This document shows, one piece after another, positions 35,552 through 44,058 of a stretch of DNA of 48,228 nt. The translations under genes were made by a program, and so were the position numbers. How positions within the stretch are numbered: the stretch's first letter is position 1; each line of letters starts with the position of its first letter. The DNA comes from Rhizobium sp. Q54. GTDB lineage: Bacteria > Pseudomonadota > Alphaproteobacteria > SHVV01. The stretch covers positions 1 to 48,228 of the forward strand of contig CAMDOQ010000002.1 of NCBI GenBank assembly GCA_945903685.1, in the 5' to 3' direction. Below the pieces are notes generated by a model. That model saw nothing but the letters and a program-made list of their open reading frames with translations. It did not search any database and was not told where the DNA came from.

Positions 35552-36661
35552 TCACCCGATGTAGTGCGGAACGAAGCGGCTGGCGTTGGTAGTGATCTCG
35601 TTCGCATCCTCGCGGATACCGATGCCGGCCGCCTGGCTGGCGATGATCCACGAGCCGATCACCGGGTAGTTGCCCGCAAACGACGGCAGGCCGGCATAAG
35701 CCTGATAGACGAAGCCTTCGGCACCGTAGCTGCCGGGCACGCTCTGGACGACGGTATCGCCGTCGCGCACCTCGACGTTGGCGCCCTCGCGGCCGAAGAT
35801 CGGCTTGCGTACCACCCGCCCGGCGATCGCGCCGGGGTCGAACGCGGTCGGCAGCAGGTTGGGGTGCCCCTCGGCCATCTCCCACAGGATCGCGAGGATC
35901 GCCTTGTTCGAAAGGACGAGCTTCCAGGCCGGCTCGATCACCTTGACCGCGCCGGACAGGAGGTGGGGGCCGAATTCCTCGTGAACGAGCCATTCCCACG
36001 GATAGAGCTTGAACAGCACGTCGATCGTGCGGCCGCTCAGATCGATGAACTGGCGCCCATCCCAGCCGATATCCTCGATCGCAACGCGCTCGGTCTTGAG
36101 CCCCGCTTGCACCGCCGTGTCGCGCAGGTATTCGACCGTGCCTTCGTCCTCGCCATGGCCTTTAACAGCCGAGAAATGCACGGTCTGGCCGCCGATACCG
36201 AACCGGCTCCAGGCGTCGATCAGCTTCTCGTGGATCGAGTTGAACTGGTCCCGCTCGGGCCAATGCGCCTCGAGCCAGTCCCATTGCACCACGGCCGCCT
36301 CAAACAGCGCGGTCGGGGTATCGGCGTTGTATTCGAGCAGCTTGGGCGGATCGCGGCCGTCGTAGCGCAGATCGAAACGGCCGTAGATATTGCGTTCCTG
36401 CGTCTTCCACGACCGCTCGATCGCCGCTCGTGCAGGTTCGGGGATCGCCAGCCGGTCGTAGCAACCCTCGCTTACCACCCGCTCGACCGCGGCGAGGCAG
36501 AGCTGCTCGAGCTCGTTGGTCGCATCGTCGAGCGTGTCGACTTGCGCTTCGCTGAACCGATAGCAGGCGGTCTCGTCCCAGTAGGGTTTGCCGGCGATGG
36601 TGTGGAACGAGAAGCCGAGGTCGCGTTCGACGTGGGCGGCCCAATCGGGCCGCGGCGTCAT
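35552..36661 (-). CDS. Glutathionylspermidine synthase-like ATP-grasp protein (YgiC/YjfC-like)
   Basis: PYWDETACYRFSEAQVDTLDDATNELEQLCLAAVERVV...GRFDLRYDGRDPPKLLEYNADTPTALFEAAVVQWDW...KPIFGREGANVEV. Confidence 0.92.
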   Translation of the reverse strand: MTPRPDWAAHVERDLGFSFHTIAGKPYWDETACYRFSEAQVDTLDDATNELEQLCLAAVERVVSEGCYDRLAIPEPARAAIERSWKTQERNIYGRFDLRYDGRDPPKLLEYNADTPTALFEAAVVQWDWLEAHWPERDQFNSIHEKLIDAWSRFGIGGQTVHFSAVKGHGEDEGTVEYLRDTAVQAGLKTERVAIEDIGWDGRQFIDLSGRTIDVLFKLYPWEWLVHEEFGPHLLSGAVKVIEPAWKLVLSNKAILAILWEMAEGHPNLLPTAFDPGAIAGRVVRKPIFGREGANVEVRDGDTVVQSVPGSYGAEGFVYQAYAGLPSFAGNYPVIGSWIIASQAAGIGIREDANEITTNASRFVPHYIG

Positions 36662-36680
36662 CGGCTCGCGGTGCACGGGC

Positions 36681-37184
36681 TCAGCTGATGCCCGACGAAC
36701 CATGCGCGGTGGCGGAGCGGCCGAACCCGCCGCGCCGAACGTCGTCGTTCAACGTCGCGGTCTGGCGGCCGGCGTCGTAACGGCCGACGGTCTGACCGCC
36801 ATTGCGCCCGCCGGCGGTGAGGTTGTCGGCGCGGTCGCGATAGACCGGCGCGATCCCGCCGCTGCGGCCCATCATGTAGCCCATCATCAACGGCAGAAAC
36901 ATGCCGCCGACGCCGCTCCCGCCCGCGACCTCGCGTTGCTCGCAGTTGCCGGCGCCGAACTCCTGTTCGCACAGCTCCTTGCGGCTGAATTGCGGCGCGG
37001 TCTGCTCGTGCTCCTTCTTGGCGTCGGCGAAACCGGTCTCGCAGGCTTCCTTGCTGAAGGCGGCGACGCAATCGGATGGGTTGCGGAACAAGTGGCTCTC
37101 GTCCGACCCGCTCAGATTGTAGACCGTTGCGGCGATCGCGGCGGTGCCGAGCAACGCCAGGGTTACAACTTGAGACTTACGCAT
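36681..37184 (-). CDS. DUF1190 family protein (YgiB-like)
   Basis: MRKSQVVTLALLGTAAIAATVY...FRNPSDCVAAFSKEACETGFADAKKEHEQTAPQFSRKELCEQEFGAGNCEQRE...FLPLMMGYMMG. Confidence 0.87.
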   Translation of the reverse strand: MRKSQVVTLALLGTAAIAATVYNLSGSDESHLFRNPSDCVAAFSKEACETGFADAKKEHEQTAPQFSRKELCEQEFGAGNCEQREVAGGSGVGGMFLPLMMGYMMGRSGGIAPVYRDRADNLTAGGRNGGQTVGRYDAGRQTATLNDDVRRGGFGRSATAHGSSGIS

Positions 37185-37350
37185 CGTTCGCGCCTCCCAG
37201 TGTTCAGAGGGACTTACTCCCCCATAGATAGCGTCACCGCGCCCAAAAACCAAGCCGCTCAGGCGGGTTCCGGAGCAGCACTTGAACGTCCCGTTGAAGA
37301 ATTGGGCGTAAGATGTTTAAATCCCGCCACTATTTGGTTAGGGGGTTGTC

Positions 37351-38757
37351 ATTACTACCTACGACTATAATCTCGTCGTGATCGGCTCCGGGCCCGGCGG
37401 TCAGCGAGCGGCGATTCAAGCGTCCAAACTCGGCAAGCACGTCCTGGTGGTCGAGCGCAAGGCCGTGGTCGGCGGCGTCTGCGTCAATACCGGCACGATC
37501 CCCAGCAAGACGATGCGCGAAGCGGCGCTGCACCTTTCGGGCTTTCGCGAGCGCAGCATTTACGGCGCGTCCTACTCGGTCAAGAAGCACATCACGATGA
37601 CCGACCTGCTTTACCGCGCCGAGAACGTGATCAAGCACGAGCTCGACGTGATCCGCCACCAGCTCCAGCGCAACGGCGTCGAATTGATCGAGGCCGAGGC
37701 GAGCTTCGCCGATCCGCACACGCTGCGGCTTGCCGAGGTGCAGCGAAAAAAGGTGCGCGATATTTCGTCCTCCAAAGTGGTGATTGCCGTCGGAACCTCG
37801 ACGAGTCTCGATCCCTCGATCCCAATCGACGGTCAGCGCATCTTCACCAGTGACGACATCCTCGAGCTTAAGGAGCTGCCGCGCACGCTCGCCGTGGTCG
37901 GTGCCGGCGTGATCGGCTGCGAATATGCGACGATCTTCGCCGCCCTCGGCGTGCGCGTCACGCTGATCGACAAGCGCCCGCGGCTGCTCGAGTTCGTCGA
38001 CAACGAGATCGTCGAAGCGCTGATCTATCAGATGCGCCAACAGCGCGTCACGCTGCGGCTCGGCGAAGAAGTGAGCGGCCTGGAAATCAACACCGACGCC
38101 AAGAACGGCGAGCGGGTCAGCATCAATCTCAAGAGCGGCAAGCACATCTCCGCGCAGAGGGCGCTCTATAGCATCGGCCGCAGCGGCGCGACCGAGAAGC
38201 TCGGTCTCGACCACGCCACGCTCTCTGCTGACTCGCGTGGTCGCATCAAGGTCAACGAGTTCTTCCAGACCGAGGTGCCCAACATCTACGCGGTCGGCGA
38301 TGTGATCGGCTTCCCGAGCCTCGCCTCAGCGTCGATGGAGCAAGGGCGGCTCGCCGCCTGCCATGCCTTCGGCGTCGCGGCCGAGAACGTGCCCGAGCTC
38401 GTCCCCTACGGCATCTACACGATCCCGGAAATCTCGACGGTCGGGCAGTCCGAGGAGCAGTTGACGGCCGCCGGCACGCCCTACGAAGTCGGCAAGGCTG
38501 CCTATCGCGAGATCGCGCGCGGCCAGATCATCGGCGACCAGATCGGGCTGTTGAAGCTCCTGTTCGAACCGAAGACGCACAAGCTCCTGGGCGTCCACAT
38601 CATCGGCGAAGGCGCGAGCGAGCTGATCCACGTCGGCCAAGCGGTGATGGCCCTCGGCGCGCCGATCGAGTATTTCGTCAACACCGTCTTCAACTATCCG
38701 ACACTCGCCGAGTGCTACAAGACCGCCGCGTTCGACGGCATCAACCGGCTGGGCTGA
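37351..38757 (+). CDS. sthA: Si-specific NAD(P)+ transhydrogenase (soluble)
   Basis: TTYDYNLVVIGSGPGGQRAAIQASKLGKHVLVVERKAVVGGVCVNTGTIPSKTMREAALHLSGF; proposed ATT start at 37351 (next in-frame standard start is GTG 37378, inside the FAD motif). Confidence 0.92.
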   Translation: MTTYDYNLVVIGSGPGGQRAAIQASKLGKHVLVVERKAVVGGVCVNTGTIPSKTMREAALHLSGFRERSIYGASYSVKKHITMTDLLYRAENVIKHELDVIRHQLQRNGVELIEAEASFADPHTLRLAEVQRKKVRDISSSKVVIAVGTSTSLDPSIPIDGQRIFTSDDILELKELPRTLAVVGAGVIGCEYATIFAALGVRVTLIDKRPRLLEFVDNEIVEALIYQMRQQRVTLRLGEEVSGLEINTDAKNGERVSINLKSGKHISAQRALYSIGRSGATEKLGLDHATLSADSRGRIKVNEFFQTEVPNIYAVGDVIGFPSLASASMEQGRLAACHAFGVAAENVPELVPYGIYTIPEISTVGQSEEQLTAAGTPYEVGKAAYREIARGQIIGDQIGLLKLLFEPKTHKLLGVHIIGEGASELIHVGQAVMALGAPIEYFVNTVFNYPTLAECYKTAAFDGINRLG

Positions 38758-38775
38758 CCTTTGTAGGCGTCCGGT

Positions 38776-39975
38776 TCAAACCGGCAGCGGGAACCCGACG
38801 TAGTTTTCGGCCAGCGTCGTCGCCGCCGCGGTCGATCGCGTGACGTAGTCGAGTTCGGCCAACTGAAGTTTTTGCGCGAACCCGACGTCGCCGTCGTCGA
38901 AACGGTGCAGCAGCCCGGTCATCCACGATGAAAAGCGCTGCGCCCGCCACACCCGCTCGAGACAGGTCGCCGAATAGCGCTCCAACGGCGCGCGGTCGCC
39001 ACCACCGAAAAAGGCCGCCAACGCGCGCGCCAGCACGCAGACATCGGCGACCGCGAGATTCAAGCCCTTGGCGCCGGTCGCCGGCACGATGTGGGCGGCA
39101 TCGCCCGCCAAATAGAGCCGCCCGTACTGCATCGGCTCGACCACAAAGCTTCGCATCCCCGCGATCACCTTCTCCAGCACCGGCCCCTCGTTGACTTGCC
39201 ACGGACCCGCGATCGCCGAGCGGGTGCGAAGCTCGGCCCATACCCGATCGTCGGGCCAGTCGGCGATCGCGTCGGTCGGGCCGCACTGAACGTAGAGCCG
39301 GCTCAACGCGGGCGAGCGCATGCTGTGGAGCGCGAAGCCGCGCTCGTGATTGACGTACACGAGTTCGTTCGCGGTCGGCGGGGCCTGCGCCAGGATGCCA
39401 AGCCACGCGAACGGAAACACGCGCTCGAACACCCGCAACCGGCTGCTCGGAATGGCGGCGCGGCAGATGCCGTGGAAGCCGTCACACCCGGCGACGACAT
39501 CGGCAGCCAGCGATCGCTCGACCCCGCCGTGGCGGAAGCGGACCGCCGGCCGTTCGCTGTCGAGATTCTCGAGCCCGACCGCGTCGGCCTCGAACAGGAT
39601 GCGCCCGCCAGCGCCAAGGCGGGCGGCGATCAGGTCTTTCACCACTTCTTGTTGGCCGTAAACCGTGATCGCGCGGCCGCCAGTGAGGGCGCTCAAGTCG
39701 ATACGGTGGCTGCGCCGGTCAAAGCGAAGCTCGATACCGCCGTGGCGCTGGCCCTCGCGCTGGAGTCGCGCCCCGGCGCCGAGTTCGACCAGAAGATCAG
39801 CGGTCCCCTGTTCGAGGACGCCGGCGCGGATGCGGCCCTCGACGTAGGCGCGGCTCTCGGCTTCGAGAACGACCGAGTCGATATCGTGCCGCGCCAAGAG
39901 CTGCGCAAGCACCAGCCCGGCCGGGCCGGCGCCGACGATGGCGACCTGAGTGCGTTGCGGAAGCGGATCGGACAT
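38776..39975 (-). CDS. pobA: 4-hydroxybenzoate 3-monooxygenase
   Basis: RTQVAIVGAGPAGLVLAQLLARHDIDSVVLEAESRAYVEGRIRAGVLEQGTADLL...GCDGFHGICRAAIP...LAGDAAHIVPATGAKGLNLAVADV. Confidence 0.94.
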   Translation of the reverse strand: MSDPLPQRTQVAIVGAGPAGLVLAQLLARHDIDSVVLEAESRAYVEGRIRAGVLEQGTADLLVELGAGARLQREGQRHGGIELRFDRRSHRIDLSALTGGRAITVYGQQEVVKDLIAARLGAGGRILFEADAVGLENLDSERPAVRFRHGGVERSLAADVVAGCDGFHGICRAAIPSSRLRVFERVFPFAWLGILAQAPPTANELVYVNHERGFALHSMRSPALSRLYVQCGPTDAIADWPDDRVWAELRTRSAIAGPWQVNEGPVLEKVIAGMRSFVVEPMQYGRLYLAGDAAHIVPATGAKGLNLAVADVCVLARALAAFFGGGDRAPLERYSATCLERVWRAQRFSSWMTGLLHRFDDGDVGFAQKLQLAELDYVTRSTAAATTLAENYVGFPLPV

Positions 39976-40081
39976 GGGCGGGCTTCACTCCGCCGGAAGT
40001 ATGCCCTAAATCCCGCGGGCTCCGTGCGCGGCAAACGGCAGCTTCGTGTTAAGTTCGGATCAAGCAAGGAGCAACCATCCG

Positions 40082-41041
40082 ATGACCATCACCGGCATCG
40101 ACGCCGTGACCTACGGCGTCAACGACCTCGCCAAGGCGAGCGCCTTTTTCGCCGATTTCGGCCTCCGCCTGCGCGCGCGCGGCGCGGCGCGCGTCGTGTT
40201 CGCGACCGCGAACGGGGCCGAAGTCGTGCTACGGCCCCGGACGGCGCGCGACCTGCCGCCGGCCTTCGAGCGCAAGCCGACGTTGCGAACGCTTACCCTC
40301 GGCGTCGAGAGCAAGAGCGATCTCCGCGCCATCGCGCGCGAGCTCAGCCGCGACCGCGATGTCGCCATCGACCGCGACGGCACGCTTCATGCGTTCGACG
40401 ATCACGGCGTCCCGTTGGCGTTTCGGGTGAGCCGCCGGCGCGCCGTCAAGAACGGAGGCACGGCGGTCAATGCCCCCGGCGCAGTCCAACGCATCGATCG
40501 CCGGGCGACTTATTACGAGCGCGCGATCCCGCGCTCGATCGGCCACGTCGTCTTGGCGGTACCGGACCGCGAGCGGGCGCGCCGGTTCTACGAGCGCCGC
40601 CTTGGGTTCCAGGTGTCCGACTTCTACCGCGGCCGCGGCGTTTTCATGCGGAGCGGCAAGCTGACCGGCCACCACACGCTGTTCTTCCTCGAAAGCGCCG
40701 ACGCCAAGGTCCACCTGAACCACGTCGCCTACAGCGTGCGCGACATCCACGAGTTGTTCGCCGGCGGCCTTTACATGAGCGGACGCGGCTGGAAGACCGC
40801 GATCGGCCCGGGCCGCCACCGGATCTCGTCGGCCTACTTCTGGTACCTCAACAATCCTGCCGGCGGTTTGGCCGAATATTATTGGGACGAGGACTTCGCG
40901 ACCGCCAAGTGGCGGCCTAAGACCTGGGACCCGGCCCCTACGACCTTTGCCGAATGGGTGCTGGGCAAGGGCTTGCCGCGCTCGAAGGCACTGCCGCCCA
41001 CGCGCGAGAAACGGGACGCCAAGCCCGAGGGCCGCGCATGA
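40082..41041 (+). CDS. Two-domain VOC family protein (type I extradiol dioxygenase-like)
   Basis: IDAVTYGVNDLAKASAFFADFGLRL ... IGHVVLAVPDRERARRFYERRLGFQVSDFY ... LNHVAYSVRDIHELF ... GGLAEYYWDED; His/His/Glu ligands plausible. Confidence 0.88.
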   Translation: MTITGIDAVTYGVNDLAKASAFFADFGLRLRARGAARVVFATANGAEVVLRPRTARDLPPAFERKPTLRTLTLGVESKSDLRAIARELSRDRDVAIDRDGTLHAFDDHGVPLAFRVSRRRAVKNGGTAVNAPGAVQRIDRRATYYERAIPRSIGHVVLAVPDRERARRFYERRLGFQVSDFYRGRGVFMRSGKLTGHHTLFFLESADAKVHLNHVAYSVRDIHELFAGGLYMSGRGWKTAIGPGRHRISSAYFWYLNNPAGGLAEYYWDEDFATAKWRPKTWDPAPTTFAEWVLGKGLPRSKALPPTREKRDAKPEGRA

Positions 41042-42159
41042 ACGCCGGGCACGCGCACCGGCCGCCGTTCCGCGCCGACCATGTCGGCAGCCTGCTGCGG
41101 CCGGCCTACCTCTTGGCCGCGCGCGAACGCGCCGCCAAGGGCGAGATCGACCGCGCCGAGCTCCGCGCCGTCGAGGACCGCGCCATCCGCGCCGCGGTCA
41201 AGCTGCAGGAAGACGTCGGGCTCGACGGCGTGACCGATGGCGAGTACCGCCGCACCTATTTTCACGTCGATTTCCTCGAACAGCTCGAGGGCGTCACCGT
41301 CACGCAGGGGACCTACAACATCAAGTTCCGCGGCCAGGACCGCGAGGTCGACTTCTCGCCGCCAGTGATGGCGGTGACCGGCCGCCTCGCCTGGCGCCGC
41401 CCGATCGCCGGGCCCGATTTCGATTTCCTGAAAGCCGCCACCGGCCGCACCCCCAAGCTCTGCCTGCCCTCGCCCTCGATGCTCCACTTCCGCGGTGGCC
41501 GCGCGGCGATCGACAAGACCGCCTACCCTGACATCGATTCGTTCTTCGCCGATCTCGCCCGCGTCTACCGCGAGGAAATCGCCGACCTCGGCCGGCGCGG
41601 GCTCACCTACCTGCAGTTGGACGACACCAACCTCGCCTACCTGTGCGACCCCAGGCACCGCGAGCGGGCGCGCTCGATCGGCGAGGACCCCGACGCGCTG
41701 CCGCACGCCTACGCCCGGCTGATCAACGAGGCGATCCGCGATCGCCCGGCCGGCATGATGGTTTGCATCCACCTCTGCCGCGGCAACTTCCGGAGCGCGT
41801 GGGCCGCCGAAGGCGCCTACGACCCGGTCGCCGATGTCCTGTTCAACGAGACCCAAGTCGACGGTTTCTTCCTCGAGTACGACGATGCCCGCTCGGGCGG
41901 GTTCGCACCGCTCCGCTTCGTGCCCAAGGGAAAGACCGTGGTGCTGGGGCTCATCACCAGCAAGCAGGCCGCGCTCGAACCGCCCGATCTCCTGAAGCGC
42001 CGCATCGCCGAGGCCGCCCGCTACCTCCCGCTCGATCAGCTGGCGTTGAGCCCGCAATGCGGGTTTTCGAGCACGGTCCACGGCAACGAGATGAGCGAGA
42101 CCGACGAGATCGCGAAGCTCGGCCTTACGGTCAAGGTCGCCCGCGAGGTGTGGGGTTAG
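41038..42159 (+). CDS. Cobalamin-independent methionine synthase II family protein (MetE C-terminal-like zinc protein)
   Basis: PFRADHVGSLLRPAYLLAAR...LDGVTDGEYRRTYF...MVCIHLCRGNFRS...LALSPQCGFSSTVHGN; His-x-x-Cys and Cys ligands; ATGA overlap with the VOC gene. Confidence 0.9.
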   Translation: MNAGHAHRPPFRADHVGSLLRPAYLLAARERAAKGEIDRAELRAVEDRAIRAAVKLQEDVGLDGVTDGEYRRTYFHVDFLEQLEGVTVTQGTYNIKFRGQDREVDFSPPVMAVTGRLAWRRPIAGPDFDFLKAATGRTPKLCLPSPSMLHFRGGRAAIDKTAYPDIDSFFADLARVYREEIADLGRRGLTYLQLDDTNLAYLCDPRHRERARSIGEDPDALPHAYARLINEAIRDRPAGMMVCIHLCRGNFRSAWAAEGAYDPVADVLFNETQVDGFFLEYDDARSGGFAPLRFVPKGKTVVLGLITSKQAALEPPDLLKRRIAEAARYLPLDQLALSPQCGFSSTVHGNEMSETDEIAKLGLTVKVAREVWG

Positions 42160-42176
42160 TTTCCGGGTTGCCCGTT

Positions 42177-42243
42177 ATGGCCGGGCGACATCCCGGCCAT
42201 CTTTCTAGATCGTGGTGTGGACGCGCGGGTCAAGCCCGCGCGT
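42177..42243. repeat. Paired REP-like hairpins
   Basis: atggccggg-cgacat-cccggccat (42177-42200) and acgcgcggg-tcaag-cccgcgcgt (42221-42243). Confidence 0.7.
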
Positions 42244-42646
42244 TACGGCCACGCGCGCGTTTGACGCGTACCGGCCCGGCGGGCGGCGCGAAAATATCGG
42301 CGATGATCTCGGCGCCCATATTGAACGCGGTGAGCCCGCGGAAGAGGTAAGCCAGGCCGGCGACGGCGTGGAGCTCCTTCTTGGTGGCGCCGGCACGTTT
42401 GGCGGCGATCGCGTGGATCTTGGCGGCCGACTGGGTCTGCGACAGCAGCACCGCGAACAAGATGAGCTGCGCCATCTTGGTGGTCATGCCGTTAGGGAAC
42501 ATCGCCGCTTCGCGCACGGTTTCGACCTTGTCGAGCAGGTCGGGATCGCACTCAAGCCCGAGCGCGACCCGCGCTTGAATCCGGGGCGGCACGAAACCCA
42601 GGAGCTGTTCGTAGGGCTTGAAATAGGCGGCTTTGCTTTTCGGCAT
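42230..42646 (-). CDS. Carboxymuconolactone decarboxylase family protein
   Basis: MPKSKAAYFKPYEQLLGFVPPRIQARVALGLECDPDLLDKVETVREAAMFPNGMTTKMAQLILFAVLLSQTQSAAKIHAIAAKRAGATKKELHAV. Confidence 0.85.
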   Translation of the reverse strand: MPKSKAAYFKPYEQLLGFVPPRIQARVALGLECDPDLLDKVETVREAAMFPNGMTTKMAQLILFAVLLSQTQSAAKIHAIAAKRAGATKKELHAVAGLAYLFRGLTAFNMGAEIIADIFAPPAGPVRVKRARGRNARA

Positions 42647-42784
42647 CGTCCACTCCTCCTCGGGCATTCCTGGCCGGTCGCGGGGTTCGGCGATACAATA
42701 GCGACCAACCGATTGATCGGCATAAAAAAGGCGCCGCCGTGCCCATGCTGACGGTGGCCCACTCGAACAAGGGGAGATTTCTCG

Positions 42785-43984
42785 ATGCAAATTCGTCATG
42801 CACTAGCGGTAGGCGTCCTCGCGGTCGCGGTCGCGGCCGGCGCCGAAGCCAAGTCCGTCAAGATCGGCATCGTCGCCACCTTTTCCGGAAACGGCGCCGA
42901 GTTCGGGCAGCAGATCGAGCGCGGCTACGAGCTTTACCGTAAGCTTCACGCCAACGAGATCGCGCCGCACACGGTCGAGATCATCAAGCGCGACTCGAAG
43001 CGCCCCGACGGTGCCGAGGCCAAGAACGCGGTCCAGGAGCTGATCACCCGCGACAAGGTCGACGTGCTCGCCGGCTTCGTGTTCTCGCCCGACGCGATGT
43101 CGAGCGCGCCGCTGGCAACCCAGGCCAAGGTGCCGATGATCATCATGAACGCCGGCACGGCGTGGATCCCGAAGCTCTCGCCCTACATCGCGCGCGTCTC
43201 GTTTTCGATGTGGCAGTCGGGCTACGTCATGGGCGAGTACGCGGCGGCGACCATGAAGCACAAGACTGCGATCATCGGCATTACCGACTATCCGCCCGGC
43301 AAGGACAGCGCCGAGGCTTTCAAGCGCGGCTTCGAAGCCAAGGGCGGCCAGGTGGTCGACACCGTTCCGATGGGCGGGCCGGCCGAAGTCCCCGACTTCA
43401 CGCCGTTCTTCCAGCGCGTTAAGGACGCCAAGCCCAACGCATTCTACGTGTTCGTTCCAGCCGGCAACCACGCCGCCGCGGTCGCCAAGACCTACGCCAA
43501 TTTAGGCATGCGCGCCGCCGGCATCGACCTGATCGGTCCGGGCGACATCACCCCCGACAACAACCTGCAGGAGATGGGCGAGGCGGCAGTCGGGATTACC
43601 GTGGTCCACCACTACTCGGCCGATTACGACACGCCCGAGAACAAGGCGTTCGTCAAGGCGTGGAAGGAGGCCTACGGCGCCAACTCGACGCCGGACTTCA
43701 TGGGCGTGCAGGGCTACGACGGCATGGCCGCGATCTTCAGCGCGATCAAGAAGCTCGACGGCAACATGGACGGCGACAAGGTGATGGAGGCGCTCAAGCG
43801 TTGGAAGTTCGCGAGCCCGCGCGGACCGATCGCGATCAACCCGGAGACCCGCGACATCATCCAAAACGAGTACGTCCACAAGATCGTCAAGGACGGCGCT
43901 CGGCTCAAAGTCTCGGTCGTCGGCAAGGTCGACCAGGTCAAGGACCAGTGCGTCGAACTTAAAGTCGGACGCTGCGGCCAGTAA
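42785..43984 (+). CDS. Branched-chain amino acid/aromatic-type ABC transporter substrate-binding protein (LivK-like)
   Basis: KSVKIGIVATFSGNGAEFGQQIERGYELYRKLHANEIAPHTVEIIKRDSKRPDGAEAKNAVQELITRDKVDVLAGFVFSPDAMSSAPLATQAKVPMI. Confidence 0.92.
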   Translation: MQIRHALAVGVLAVAVAAGAEAKSVKIGIVATFSGNGAEFGQQIERGYELYRKLHANEIAPHTVEIIKRDSKRPDGAEAKNAVQELITRDKVDVLAGFVFSPDAMSSAPLATQAKVPMIIMNAGTAWIPKLSPYIARVSFSMWQSGYVMGEYAAATMKHKTAIIGITDYPPGKDSAEAFKRGFEAKGGQVVDTVPMGGPAEVPDFTPFFQRVKDAKPNAFYVFVPAGNHAAAVAKTYANLGMRAAGIDLIGPGDITPDNNLQEMGEAAVGITVVHHYSADYDTPENKAFVKAWKEAYGANSTPDFMGVQGYDGMAAIFSAIKKLDGNMDGDKVMEALKRWKFASPRGPIAINPETRDIIQNEYVHKIVKDGARLKVSVVGKVDQVKDQCVELKVGRCGQ

Positions 43985-44005
43985 GCCGGCGCGATTCGAT
44001 CGAAA

Positions 44006-44034
44006 CGCCGCCGCTGCAGATCGCTGCGGCGGCG
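44006..44034 (+). promoter_or_regulatory. Intercistronic hairpin between livK-like and livH-like genes
   Basis: cgccgccgc-tgcagatcgct-gcggcggcg, 9-bp perfect stem. Confidence 0.5.
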
Positions 44035-44058
44035 GTCGTTCGTCCGGGGTAGCGGTTC

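Noticed and set aside
40879-42081. 400-aa minus-strand ORF
   Set aside because: Antisense shadow of the MetE-like gene, which has clear zinc-ligand motifs on the plus strand.
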